A stretch of 64,000 nucleotides of DNA from contig NC_080044.1 in the NCBI RefSeq assembly GCF_012489685.1, positions 67,318,732 to 67,382,731 on the forward strand, written 5' to 3'. The notes beneath the pieces were generated by a model. It worked only from the letters and a program-made list of their open reading frames with translations, was not told the origin of the DNA and made no database searches. Position 1 is the stretch's first letter; each line of letters starts with the position of its first letter. This DNA is from Lotus japonicus (Eukaryota; Streptophyta; Magnoliopsida; Fabales; Fabaceae). Both the position numbers and the translations under genes were made by a program. Positions 1-11,519 of this stretch are shown here, piece after piece.

Positions 1-529
1 GGAGGAGATCGCCATCTCATTTTTACTCACATTTCATTCCTATTTAATATTTTATTGAGTTATTTCTCTCCCTTCTCTTTCTATATCTTACATATGGATG
101 TTCGATACATATGTGAATAAAATATTATTTGCTTCGAAAGATATGCTCTTCATACACCTGAACCGGCATGAATAACATCTAAACAAATAGAAGCGGGACG
201 GAGGGCAATGTCACAAAATGTGCGCCGAGGTGGACAAATATAGGTACACATATTTATTTTATCATGCTGAATAATGAATTTAGATTCAATCTAGGCGAAT
301 CTAAAAGGTTTGGATTGAAATGGATTTAGTTTTCTTTAAAATTGTAACATTATTCTTAAAAATATGTAATATGTAATAAATATAACAACAAATAACTTAT
401 AGCATCACAATATCATTCATAAATTATGACATATAGTAATATTTTTAAAAATTGTGATTGTATTTCATTTTTTCAAGGGAAGCTCAACATAGATATTAAT
501 TAGTGAGAGCTGAGTCTATGAGAGCATAC
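1..529. other. Intergenic, AT-rich
   Basis: No gene, RNA or bounded repeat is visible. The sequence is AT-rich with many stop codons in all frames. Confidence 0.5.
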
Positions 530-978
530 TCAATACATGAAATAGTGAATCACTCCACCATATATTTGAAGGAAAAATAAAAACATTGGAAGACAGAGTA
601 TAGCCACAAAATTGGCATGTCTCCTAACATGGCAGAAAATTAGTATAAGGAAAACAGTGAGTAGTCTCTTGCAATCTCTAATGACAGGCTCAATCTCATA
701 AGGGCATGCTCCATTTTCTATAGCCTTAGATATAACAATCTCTGAATCACCTTCCACCATAATGCAACTGATCCCCATCTCGTGAGTCGTATGAAGGCTC
801 CTTCTCATCGCTACAGCTTCCGCACTAAAGGGTCAAGTGTCTCCATATGGGTAGCTGCCACGAGGAGTTAACCTAAGTTGGATCTTACCACTAAGCCAAG
901 CCAGATATTCTTCTTTCCTGTCCAACCAGCATCTAGAGTTAGCTTAACTGGTCCCTGTGGCGATGATTGCCATCTCTT
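530..978 (-). pseudogene. RNase H-like (RVT_3) LINE relic
   Basis: Read on the minus strand from about 975, a segment begins with an xPVKLTLDAGW-like motif. This matches the usual start of the plant RNase H-like domain (RVT_3) found at the C-terminus of L1-type LINEs and in related domesticated genes. It is followed by stops and a frame change. A second segment (from about 823) then reads SAEAVAMRRSL and VEGDSEIVISKAI, the middle of the same domain with the usual acidic Glu. The two segments lie in different frames, separated by TAA and TGA, so no full-length protein can be made. The tail after VIRDCKRLL has no recognisable match. It is most likely a dead LINE fragment; a decayed host RNase H-like gene is the alternative. 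Confidence 0.6.
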
Positions 979-2248
979 CGGATCGTCGTTCTTTCGATGA
1001 CCACTATCTGGTTTCTATAGAGGAGATAAATCGCTTTACATTAACCAATAAATAACTAGTTTAGTAGTAAACAAACTAAATCCTCATAAAGATGAGAGTA
1101 CAAATTCAACATATGTTTAAAATGACATGCTACTGTTTCTCAAATGAGTTGCGCTCAAAAGGAGAAAAAATAAATTTACATTACCTATTAGTTATTAGAG
1201 AGTTTGGAAATAGTTATTCCACTCTCCATCTAAAAAACATTATGAAATATCTTATAAACTTAAAATGAAGAACAGAACTTAAAATGAAGAACAGAGTGTT
1301 CTGTTGTGATCATGAAATATCCATAATTAAAAGGAGTTAACAAGTACAATTTGAATGATTAATCCAATTTCACATCAAATAATTAAATTGGCAAGAAAAT
1401 ATTCAAGAGAATTGACTTCAAGTAACCGCCTTATTGTAATCAAGGTTAGAGTGAGACGAGACAATTAGTCTTATTTTAAAAAAAGATTCACGGATCTGCA
1501 TTACTTAGAGATAAATATACTACGTCTATACTATCCTTCTAGAGTTATCCACCTGTGGTAAAAGGATAAGATTTGTCTACATAAGAGCGGTGACATTTCT
1601 AGTCAAGGTTATAACCTCATGATTCTCATTACATCAAAGAAGAATTTCAACTTTTCTACTTCTAACATGTCGTGGCAGAAGTTAAAAGATGGAGTAAATG
1701 GAAATATGATAATACAATTTCTAGAATTCACATGAATCATAAATGTCAGAGGAACAATATCTGAGTGCATGTTTGGACATACTCTAAATCAATATTATGG
1801 TTAAATAGAAGTAAAAGTTACTTTTAGTCTTTTATTTACCATGATTTTGGGTAGTTTTCTCCAAAATGTACTGACTTGGCAAGCCAAGAAAGTGCTGTGG
1901 AAGATACCAGATTGTACTTAGTAGATGTTTATATGTTCAAGTTCTAGCACTTTGGATTACCCCACGAATCAACAATACCACACGCTTGCAAGAGCCAAAC
2001 CACAGTTTGGTTACAGAGAACAAACCTAGGAAGTCACAACTCACAAGTCACAACCACTGCACCGAATGTGTGGGCAATTAAGATAATGCCTTCCCTGACA
2101 AGCACCACTTAAAAAGTTGAAACTATATATGATCATTAATTATGCAAATGAAACTCAATTGCTGTCCAGTTGTTCAGTTCCAACTTCACCCCACCAACCA
2201 ACTTTTCATTACTCAAAAACAACATTCCCAAAGAACCTCAGAGACCAC
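979..2248. other. Intergenic, upstream of XTH
   Basis: AT-rich sequence with no coding signal. A 15-16 bp stretch (aacttaaaatgaagaa) is repeated in tandem near 1258-1290. The last part is the promoter region of the XTH gene. Confidence 0.5.
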
Positions 2249-2255
2249 TATAAAT
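2249..2255 (+). promoter_or_regulatory. Putative TATA box of the XTH gene
   Basis: TATAAAT lies about 114 bases upstream of the chosen ATG at 2363, a normal spacing for a plant gene with a short 5' UTR. No experimental start site is known from the sequence. Confidence 0.45.
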
Positions 2256-2362
2256 TGGAACACAAGCAATTTGCTTTCCCATCACTTTTTGAACAAAATA
2301 ACAATTTTGTCTTGCACACACAAAACCTCTTCACTAGACACTGTTACATAACACTTTGTCCA

Positions 2363-3520
2363 ATGGCATATTTATTTTGTGCACCTTGTGGCAATGCACT
2401 GTTTCCATTTGTTTTGGTGTTTCTGTTTCTAATCTCCACGCCTTCCATGGTAGCCATTGCTGGCAACCTCTACCAAGATGTGGATGTCACTTGGGGAGAT
2501 GGCAGAGGCAAGATTCTGAGCAATGGTCAGCTTCTTACTCTGTCTCTTGACAGTGCCTCTGGCTCTGGCTTTCAGTCAAAGAATCAGTATCTCTATGGCA
2601 AAATTGACATGCAAATCAAACTTGTCCCTGGAAATTCTGCTGGCACAGTCACTGCTTATTACGTGAGTAATCCCTTGATTTGATTAAATAAACCATCTAT
2701 AAGAACTTCCAAATAACATTTATTTTGCTTAGCATACTCTCTTTCTTATACACAATAACACAAATCCATGGCATGCATAAATGCTTATTCATAGAACTTC
2801 ACTCTAATATATAATTTCTACTACCTCATGCAGTTACGTTCAGAAGGGTCATCCTGGGATGAGATAGATTTTGAGTTCCTGGGGAATCTGAGTGGTGATC
2901 CTTACATAGTTCATACCAATGTGTACACTCAAGGCAAGGGTGACAGAGAGCAGCAATTTTACCTCTGGTTTGATCCAACTGCACATTTTCACACATATTC
3001 CTTTCTCTGGAATCCTGCACATGTTGTGTGAGTTAATAAAATCCAGAAAAGATGCAATCTCTGATCTTTTACTCATTGATTAAGTAGACTAACATTGATT
3101 CATTCAATTTTAATTTTCAGGTTTTATGTTGATGGAAGACCAATTAGGGAGTACAGGAACTTGGAGAGTTTTGGTATTCCTTACCCAAAGAACCAGCCAA
3201 TGAGATTGTATTCCAGTCTATGGAACGCTGATGATTGGGCAACAAGAGGAGGAGCAGTGAAGACAGATTGGAGTCAAGCTCCATTCACTGCTTCATTCCA
3301 GAACTTCAGAGCAAATGGTTGTGTTTGGTCCAATGGGGTTTCTTCATGCAAGTCTAATAGCACTTCTCATAATGCTTGGTTATCACAACAGCTTGATTCA
3401 CATAACCAGAAGAGATTGAAATGGGTGCAGATGAATTATATGATTTACAATTACTGCACTGATGTTAAGAGATTCCCTCAGGGTTTCCCTATGGAATGCA
3501 CAGTCCGCACCAAGTCATAA
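2363..3520 (+). CDS. Xyloglucan endotransglucosylase/hydrolase (XTH)
   Basis: A secreted GH16 enzyme that cuts and rejoins xyloglucan chains in the cell wall. Three exons are read: 2363-2662, 2834-3027 and 3121-3520. All have GT-AG borders and continuous frame, giving 297 residues (the family is usually 280-300). The start at 2363 is the first ATG that gives a signal peptide (hydrophobic run ending near residue 33, before GNLYQD); the longer upstream frame is 5' UTR. Residues 108-117 read [10 protein letters not shown], the GH16 catalytic motif with nucleophile and acid/base Glu. The residue before it is usually His and here is Trp. NLS at 118-120 is the conserved N-glycosylation site just after the active site. 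The C-terminal part has the XET_C cysteines (NGCVW and FPMEC). Short introns (171 and 93 bases). It looks functional; which XTH subgroup it belongs to was not determined. Confidence 0.96.
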
Positions 3521-4697
3521 ATATTAAGAACTTAGTTCATAGTATATAGTATGCCCCATCTTATAATCATTTGTCATTCTTTCTGCAATTTAATTTGAAG
3601 AGGTCACTGTTATGTAAAAATGATGTTAATTAATTAAAAAAAAGAATAAAGTGGGATACTCTTTTGCTATAAAGCTAGTGAATCATGCTGTTGTTCATGT
3701 CATTCTAGGCATGGATTGTAAATACTTTGGACAAGTTTCACAGACAGTGACAAAGATAAACTCACTACTTAATTTCTACATTGCAACTTCCAAGGAAAGC
3801 TGACAAAACAAACCACTGCTCTCCTTTTTTGCTGAATTGGTTTGTATGTGCATACTAAGAAAGTAATAAACACCAAAGATATGCACTAGCCCCAAAAGGC
3901 AAAGCCATTAGCCCATCAGCCCATGTTACTCTGCTGAAATATGAGTAGTGCACAACTGATTATTTGAGTTGGAAATTGTAAGTCCGGTTTATTTTATGGT
4001 CATAGGATGCTACCCCTACATAAATCTGCACTATAGTCCAAGAACTCTCCATGTGTGTTTTAATAAAAGTTCAGTGCAATAAAAACATATTTTTATCTCA
4101 ACTTGTTAGAAAAATGATGTTCACTTTAAAATTGAGCTCTTGTTCTCCCTCTTTGTTTTCACTTTCTCTTCCTAGCTTTTTGCTAAACTTAGGATTCTGT
4201 CATTGATTAAACTCAAATAAGGCTTTATCCAGCCTCCACCATTTGTTCGGTAGTGTATTGATATACCACTTGTAACTTGCAATTCAATAGAGCATCGATA
4301 TACCACTTGTAACTTTTAAACATAAAATCTGTGGTCATGTGAAATACAATTTGTAACCTTAAATAGATACTCGAAAATTAGTTGTTAAACAGCTATGAAT
4401 TCACTATTCTTGCATCAATTTGGCACAAATGTGCACTAGTAGTACATACGAGTTGGATTGGAGAATTTGTTATAAAAAAAAATCTGGACTAACTAAAATG
4501 GTTTGAGTTGTTTTGGATGAATTTTATGTGTTTTTACCTTCGAATATCAACCAAATCATGGGCTAATCGGATATCTATTAAAATATTATTAAATTTAGAA
4601 TATAAAAAATGAACAAATTATTAAAAATATCAAAAAACATCTAAAATACTCCATAAGTATGGGTTAAAAGCCCACATTGTGTGCCAACAATGTCAGT
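3521..4697. other. Intergenic, downstream of XTH
   Basis: This begins with the 3' UTR and polyadenylation region of XTH. A 19-bp unit (gatataccacttgtaactt) occurs twice about 36 bases apart near 4258-4312. Nothing else is recognised. Confidence 0.5.
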
Positions 4698-4705
4698 GTA
4701 ACATG

Positions 4706-5183
4706 CAGTGTTTTAAAACTCGGCTCGGTCATCGACTCGGTCGAGATACTGAGTCAATGAGTCACTGATCGGACCAGTGGGTCAATGGCGGACTGCTTAA
4801 CTCGGTGTATATTTAAAAATTTAAATATTAATAACACAGCTCATATAACTTCACATTTTTTATATTTTTCAGTGATGTAATTATATTTATAATTAATAAT
4901 GTGTGTTTATTGCCAATTAACAGCATGTGGCATAGTGGGAAGGTAATATTTTAATATCCTTCATGTCCTATGTTCGATTCCACCTGGTTCTAATTTTTTT
5001 TCCCTTGTGTGCTGCAGTAGTTGACCCAGTCGGTTCAACCGCCCGAGTTTGGCCAGTCCGACCCGAGTTTGATCGGTTTATTCCGAGTTTGACCGGTTTG
5101 ATGACACAACCGATCTGAACCTGCGATCGGACCGGACTTAGGACCGAGTTCCGATCGAACCGGGTTCGAGTTTTAAAACTATG
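4706..5183. mobile_element. hAT-type MITE with pol III-like A and B boxes
   Basis: A 478-bp element with inverted ends: CAGTGTTTTAAAAC on the left, and CATAGTTTTAAAAC when the right end is reversed. It is flanked by GTAACATG (4698-4705) and GTAGAATG (5184-5191), an imperfect 8-bp target duplication (6 of 8), which is the hAT size. Both ends are rich in CGGTC/GACCG and related motifs. The centre has TGGCATAGTGGG (4928-4939) and TGTTCGATTCC (4971-4981), close to tRNA-type A and B boxes at tRNA-like spacing. No cloverleaf is evident. It encodes no protein. Confidence 0.65.
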
Positions 5184-5299
5184 GTAGAATGGCAACGAAT
5201 AAGGAAGGAGTAGAAGGAACGTAAATGACAAAATTTCTAGAGACTAGGGTTTTGGCAAATTTTCACTAGAGGAACGTTGTAGTAGCTTCGTATAGATGA

Positions 5300-5690
5300 T
5301 TTGCAAGATGCTTTGCACCAACTATATCATTACCGCCACCATTGCTTAAGCAAACACCTATACCATCAATATCATTATCGCCCTTCACCACCTCCATTGT
5401 AATTGTCACCACCACGACCACTGTCACCACCAATTAAGTAACCCCCAGTCCCCCACTACAACTTTCACCTATGGCAGCACCACCACCCTCGACCATCACT
5501 GTCACTGTCGTCACCTCCTCCTCCATAGCCACCACCACTGTCGATCGTCTCCACTAGAACCACCATCATATATAACAACCACCTTGAAGCAACCATCTCT
5601 ACCATCATTGTTGCAACTGCTATTAGGTAATAGCGACCTCCACCACCAGTACTACTTACCCTCCATCATAGTGTCGTTGCGACTACGTAC
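5300..5690. repeat. CAC/CCA-rich low-complexity tract
   Basis: Imperfect ACC/CAC trinucleotides dominate (caccaccacgaccactgtcaccacc-like runs broken by ATC and GTC). One frame would be rich in Thr and Val, but there is no start-to-stop reading frame of note. It is probably a decayed simple repeat. Confidence 0.6.
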
Positions 5691-5699
5691 CAACTGTCG

Positions 5700-7287
5700 T
5701 TTATATGCAAACTAACAAATAACTTTTAAATTAAAAGAAACTTTTAAGTTATAAAAAATAAAAATTAACAACAACTTTTACTTTTTTATGAAACACTTAT
5801 TTTAAGTATTTACTTGAGAGTACTCTTAAATCATAAAAAAGTCAGGTCAAACAGTACCTAATTATACTTTTGCAAAATGAAAATTGAGTTGTATTGAAAA
5901 AATTGAGTTGTGCTCACTTAATTATTAAATTTATATTATATTAATTTAAAAGTTAAAATATAGATTATCTTAATTATCACAATCACTATAAATTTTCATG
6001 TAAGCAAATGAAAGTCAACTCAGCAAAACCCGTTAACTTTGATAGAAAGTCAATACGGAACAATAACTGCTTAATTAAAAATATAGGGGCTAAAGTTACC
6101 AAAATAATATTAGGGGGACCAAACTTAAGAAAGCGTTAGGGGATTAAAAGTACAATTATGTTATTTTTCTTTATTGGAACATGTTTTACAAAAAAAAATT
6201 GAGAAAATGGTATGTGCACTGACAGTGCAAACTTTTTTTATATATGCACTCAATTGATTTTCGCCACATTAGCAATTTATTAATATAAAATTAATAAGAT
6301 TTGTAACCAGTACTTAATCCTATGTGACATAATATGTCAAAAAATAATCCTATGTGACATAATGTGATTGAACGCCAGTGTAAAACTTTTTTACACACGG
6401 TGCATATTTATTAATCTAAAAAAAATCGAATTTTATCATTTTTATATTGGAATTGGTCTTAAATTCACTCATTTCAAATATTATTCTCCAATATATATGT
6501 TCTGAACAATGCAAGCCACTTCACGAATGATCTTGAGCACAAAGTGGATAGCTCTTGTCACTTTCACTTCGTTTTTTCATAATTAAGTTGAGCGTACTTG
6601 CGGCAGGTTGCGAAAAAATGTGCTGTGCATGGACAGCCAATTAAATTGAAAACACGAGCTAAGGATGTATGTATCCGCAAGGTCGCAACAATCTATTTAT
6701 GATTTTATGAAGACATTGAAATGGTCATAAATGTATAAGACATTTTTCTGATCGTCTCCCGTGCATACCCGTAAATTTGCTCAGCTTCAAAACAAGTTAA
6801 TGGAATATTTGATGTTTGTAAATTGTAAGATCCGTTAGGCCAAACAAAGGCTCAAACGAAAGCTGGACTTACTCAAGCGGAACCTCAGAGGCCGTCTTTC
6901 TGGACTTGTGCTTCTGAGTCTCAGATGCTCATGACCCATAGTCAAATAACTATCGGTTCTGATATCACGGTTGGGACAAATAAATGACCAAACAAAGGAG
7001 ATGGTTTTAAAATTTGGGGGTATAACTCCACATTGAACTTTAAAGAGCAAAACATGAATGGACCAGACACACATTTTTCACCAAAATCTTAAGACATCGG
7101 ATTTATGGATCCTCACACTCGTAAACTGCTCAAAGTTATTTTTATCTTCCAATGTGAGACTTACTCATACTTGATATCACAACAATCTACAACTATATGA
7201 TTATTAGGATTTTGGTTTTGTTTATATTTGATTAGTTTTGACGTTAACTAGAGATGTAACTAATATAGTCTTATACTCCTAAAGATG
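5700..7287. other. Intergenic with a degenerate inverted-repeat element
   Basis: Mostly featureless AT-rich DNA. Around 6210-6415, the end motifs GTGCACTGACAGTG and (reversed) GCACCGTGTGTAAAAAAG face each other with a short internal duplication (aatcctatgtgacataat, twice near 6325-6363). This suggests a worn MITE without clear target duplications. A further stretch at 6835-7074 has a weak open frame that I do not recognise. Confidence 0.4.
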
Positions 7288-7289
7288 TA

Positions 7290-7565
7290 CTCCCTTCGTT
7301 CCTAAATAACTGACACTATTTCTAGCTAAATTTTGTTCCTAATTATCTGCCACTTTACAAAGTTCAAGAGATCATTAATTATACTTTACCAATTGAACAT
7401 TTCATTAATTGGTGGTAGAAAAGCTGAAAAGTTAGAATTAATATGAGAGATAAAGGGTATAGTAGGAAGTTAGATTGTAATTTTAATAAAACAAGAACAT
7501 TAATTGCTATTTCTTAATACTTGTGCAACAACCTTAAAGTGTCAGTTATTTAGGAACGGATGGAG
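7290..7565. mobile_element. Stowaway-like MITE
   Basis: A 276-bp element with inverted ends of roughly 28 bp, of the CTCCCTCCGTTCC type (left CTCCCTTCGTTCCTAAATAA), flanked by TA on both sides. This is the pattern of Tc1/mariner-derived Stowaway MITEs. It is noncoding. Confidence 0.75.
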
Positions 7566-7574
7566 TAACTAGTA

Positions 7575-7840
7575 CTCCCTATGTTCCTCATTAACTGTCC
7601 ACTTTGAAGGAAAAAAAATTGTTCTTATATATTTGTCCACTTAGAGTTTCAAAAGAGCATTAAATGATGTTTTTCCAAGAAATACCCTTGCAGGAACAAT
7701 AAATGAGAAAATATAATATACATTTTAAAAGGTGAAATAGGAAATTAAATAATACTTTTATGAAAAGTAACAAAATTAATTGCACTCTTTAATATGTGTG
7801 TTTCTTCTCTTCCTGAACAGTTAAATAGGAACAGAGGGAG
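7575..7840. mobile_element. Stowaway-like MITE, second copy
   Basis: A 266-bp element nearly adjacent to the previous one. The left end is CTCCCTATGTTCCT, the right end reversed is CTCCCTCTGTTCCTATTTAA, and TA flanks both sides. Its internal sequence differs from its neighbour, so it is a related but distinct family. Confidence 0.7.
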
Positions 7841-7842
7841 TA

Positions 7843-9064
7843 TTTGAGTTGACTCGGTCCTCCTAAATTTCAAAACTTTGAATTAGTTAGGTGTTAAGTG
7901 TTGTACACTTCACATAAATGACATAGAAAAGACAAACGGATAATAATCTAAATCTATAAGGGAAAGTATTTGGTACACACTCTAGTGTTTACCCCCAAAC
8001 CAACAGGAATACAGGACAGGAAGAGTACATAAATAATAAATGAGAAGAAAAATAATGTTTGTTACGAAAATAAAACCCATGAATGATTTTTAAGAAAATA
8101 TGAAATAAAAACTTCTTGCATTTTGTTAAGTTTTCTCTTTGTAATATATAGCAACACTCAATAGAAAAAGAAAAAAAATTGTGTTAATCAAAGTATCCAT
8201 AAAGTCGTGAGGCGCCGGACAAAAATGTAGGAGGTTGGTTAATAAGCTTTTTCATTTATAAAATTTGAGAATCGAACATCAACCATTTACTTAAATCATG
8301 AAATAATGAACCACTACATCAACTCATTATTATATACTGTCATGTTTAAATATTGAAATTAACTCATTTCTGCATACATTTACAATTTTTTTACATAGCA
8401 CACTAGAAAGAGAGTCCCCATTTGTTTAAATATAAAGAATGTATGGGATATTTTAACTATATTCCCTTATTTGATTATAAATTGAAAAATGTGAGGAGGT
8501 TTGTTCCCTAATTAGAATCAAAAATTATAAATGAAATAGAAATAAAACAACTATGAAGGAATTGTATTCCTTGCTTTCCATTGATAAACAACTGAGTATT
8601 TATATACAAAAGTCCTAGACTAATAGGTAACTAGGAAACAAATCGAAGCTAGATTACATGCGTAATTACATTATAATAAATCAAAAATAAAATATTCTAA
8701 TATTATATTCTAACAAAAATAGAAATCAAAATACCTACTCTCCAACTTTCTCCTCCTTTTAAAGTGGGGGATAATGTGCCTCCATCCCCACCCATTCCGA
8801 TCCTTCAAATCAAACAATGCATAAATGAAGTATGGGCACGGTTGTGGGGGCAAAAGGTTTCAATTTTATTAGTTCCACGACTTTTCAATGCAAGTAGGGA
8901 ATCATACAAGTTGTAAAACTGAAGAAAACAATTAATGAAAAGAAAAACTTGCTCATAAGTATTCTTTAAGATATTAGTTAGAAAATAAATAAAAAACTTC
9001 ATTGAAAAATATCACATTTAATACATTCAAAATTTAAAATTGATAAGTCTTTGAATAATCATTT
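7843..9064. other. Intergenic with a solo-LTR-like stretch
   Basis: Read on the minus strand, about 8714 to 8510 starts TGTTAGAATATAATATTAG and carries TATATAAATACT, as Ty1/copia LTRs often do. I could not find matching target duplications or a second boundary, so a solo LTR is only a suggestion. The rest is AT-rich and featureless. Confidence 0.35.
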
Positions 9065-9072
9065 GTTCACAC

Positions 9073-9894
9073 CAGGGCCGTGTAAAGCTTTACAATACTT
9101 AGGCAATTGCCTAAGGCCCCAATTTTTTTTTTTTTACCTATATAGTATATTTTATTGAGACTTGAAAAAGATAACGGAATAGTGGAAAACTCATGTATCT
9201 TAACTGCAATATGGGCAATGAAATGTTGGAACTCGAAATGAAATTGTGGGAAGTGTAACTTTAACAATTATTAGTAATAGTGTTTTAAATTATCAAATTT
9301 ACATTTTTCAAAAAACTAATAAGTAAAATACCCGTTATTTTTACATTTGAAAATTTAAAATTATTTGTGTTTACTTGTAATCGTTAGTTTTTTTCTACTT
9401 ATATATTTGTAGTTTCACTCATTGTTTTTTCTCTAAAAAAATCAATTGTTTCTATCTTGACGTGAATTATCAAATAAGGTACTTGATATTAAATTGTTAT
9501 AAAATCTCTCAATGTTTCATTCCTTACGTTTCAAGTTCTATTAAAACTTTAGATTCTTTTCGAAATGTATATATTCTCTATCAAATGTTATTGTCGATTC
9601 TCGTAACGATTTCTACTGCTAAAATAAGTTTTTCAAAATTAATATTGGTTAAATCAGCAATATTGTTATAAGTTAGATTGAATAATTAACTATCTTATTT
9701 ATGTTGAAGCGAAATGTTAGAAATATTTATTATAAAACTCTAATAAATGATTTCGCAGCTCTGAAAATCTAGAAGATTATTAATATAAAAATTAATAATT
9801 TATATGATACGTTAAACCTTTTCAAAATTCTTGCCAAAATAAAATAAATTTGATATTTTCGCCTTAGGCCCCAAATTATCTAGACACTGCCCTG
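9073..9894 (+). mobile_element. hAT element, degenerate derivative
   Basis: An 822-bp element with ends CAGGGCCGTGT and (right end reversed) CAGGGCAGTGT. It is flanked by a perfect 8-bp duplication GTTCACAC (9065-9072 and 9895-9902), the hAT signature. Just inside both ends lies GCCTAAGGCCCC or its near-match in opposite orientation. The plus strand still shows a worn piece of the hAT C-terminal dimerisation domain (separate entry), so this is an internally deleted derivative of an autonomous hAT element. Confidence 0.75.
9462..9790 (+). pseudogene. Relic of hAT transposase dimerisation domain
   Basis: The open stretch 9462-9671 ends with ILVTISTAKISFSKLILVKS. This matches the hAT C-terminal dimerisation core (pattern LPVTVASAERSFSKLKLIK) at many positions. 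After a stop, the same frame continues with LNN, then EMLE and KSRRL about where hAT proteins have LN-L-L-EMLE and a basic end, now interrupted by several stops. The catalytic part of the transposase is missing. It cannot be functional. Confidence 0.55.
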
Positions 9895-9902
9895 GTTCAC
9901 AC

Positions 9903-10289
9903 CTCATTTTTTAGGTGTGAAGAGGTGGAGAAAGGAAAAAAGAGAAGGAAAAAAAAAAGAGAATAAAAGTAAATATGTGATAGATATGATTTGATTAATA
10001 AAGAAGAGAGAAATATATAGAAAATGAATGTAAAAAATGGATGAAGGTGTGTATGAATCATAACTCTTATACTTTTCACTACACATATTTAGTTCGGTTA
10101 TCCAAAAACAAATACATAAAAAATGAAATTAAGATTGAATTGGGAAAAATTAAAAATTATTACTCATGATTAATATATAAGCACACTGCAGGATTTTTCT
10201 CCCAGGAAATTATTCCTGGTTTTGTAATTCCATCAGTCCAGTCCAGACAATACCGCTTTTAATTTAAATTTCTGATACAGGGAGAATAG
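9903..10289. other. Short intergenic stretch
   Basis: Contains a purine-rich run (about 9930-9965) and AT-rich DNA. No feature is recognised. Confidence 0.5.
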
Positions 10290-10301
10290 TAGTCTTTCCG
10301 A

Positions 10302-11339
10302 CTACATTGGATAATCCTATCTTTATCAATCTGTGGAAGGCGTATGCGCCCTCAAGTGCAGTGGCATTAGGTTGGCGGGTATTGTTGAACAGGATTCAAA
10401 CGAAGGAGAATTTGACTCGGAGACATATACTAATAGCTAATCCGTCATGTCCATGGTGTGGATCTGCGAATGAGACTACCTCACACTTATTGTTTTCCTG
10501 TTTGTTTGCCTGGGAGGTCTGGAGTATGATCTTCAACTGGATGAGAATATGTTCTGTTTTATCTGAGGAACCTGCTAGTCATTTTGCTCAATTTGTGGAT
10601 TGTTTCTATGCAGTAAACAGGAGGGATCTCTCTTCTATTTGGCTAGCCACTGTAAGTGTGTTATGGAATAGTAGGAATGCTGCTATTTTTAGAGAAGAAC
10701 AAGCGGTGATATCTGTCATATTGGAAAAGATAAAATTCAAGTCCTGGTGTTGGCTAAAGGCTAGAAGGAGAAATTTCCAATATTCACTTTTTGAGTGGAC
10801 ATATGAGCCTTTGTGTTGTATTGGTAATTAATATTGTGGGATATCTGATATTATTCTGTGTTAGAGGAATGTTGCCACATATGGAGGAGAATATATATTG
10901 CTCAGAGTTATTTGTTTGTGGGTTTACTAAGTTTGTTTTCGCAGCAGGTGGAAACTACTTGAGAGCTTGATGTTGTTGGTGGTATATATATGGATTTGTT
11001 CCTACTGCTTGGCTGGTGTGGGATTGGTAATTGGGCTGGGGTTAATTTGATCCTTTGTAAGCCCCCTTGGAAAATTCATCTCGGCTTTATAAAGAGGTAC
11101 TCTTTTTCCTTACTAGGTTTTCCCAAGGGGGTTTTCTCCTAGTAAGGTTTTAATGAGGCCTTTTTTATAAAGCCTTTTTCAATTGGGGTATTGGGTGGGT
11201 TAGTTTTGGATGTAGTAGGTTGCTTTGTATTGTTTTCGTTTCAGTCTTTTTCCCTTCATTCTTCCTTACTTGTATTGGGATTGAAGTACCCCTTGTACTT
11301 CTTTTCAATATAATTCATATTGCTTATCAAAAAAAAAAA
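10302..11339 (+). mobile_element. 5'-truncated LINE (L1-type) with target-site duplications
   Basis: The insert is bounded by a 12-bp direct repeat TAGTCTTTCCGA (10290-10301 and 11340-11351) and ends in an A-rich tail (11330-11339), as left by target-primed reverse transcription. The 5' end is cut inside the ORF2 tail. About 500 bp of 3' UTR follows the stop, ending with a CCCCTTGTACTTC motif seen again at 25.6 kb in this window. Confidence 0.85.
10304..10831 (+). pseudogene. LINE ORF2 C-terminal zinc-binding segment (zf-RVT)
   Basis: The frame runs open to 10831. It shows ALGWRVLLNRIQTKENLTRR, then CPWCG, HLLFSC and WNSRNAAIF. These are the zinc-binding zf-RVT region and tail that follow reverse transcriptase in plant L1-type elements (Cys-x2-Cys ... 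His ... Cys). There is no natural start because the element is truncated at the insertion junction. Reverse transcriptase and endonuclease domains are absent. No internal stop is seen in what remains. Confidence 0.8.
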
Positions 11340-11519
11340 TAGTCTTTCCGAGGCACTTGCACAAAATGTTTATGACACAATAGTGAGTTTAGTAAATGCC
11401 AAAGGATAACAACACACTTTTATTCCTTAATACGTGTCACTTTAAAATTGTGAGATACATATTAATGAATAGTATTTAATGTTCTTGTTTCACTAAAATT
11501 ACAACCTAACTTTCTAATA

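Noticed and set aside
4928..4981. tRNA gene
   Set aside because: Only A- and B-box-like motifs are present; I could not build an acceptor stem or anticodon arm.
4968..5231. Minus-strand open frame of 87 codons
   Set aside because: It lies in the right half of the hAT-type MITE and reads its CGG-rich repeats.
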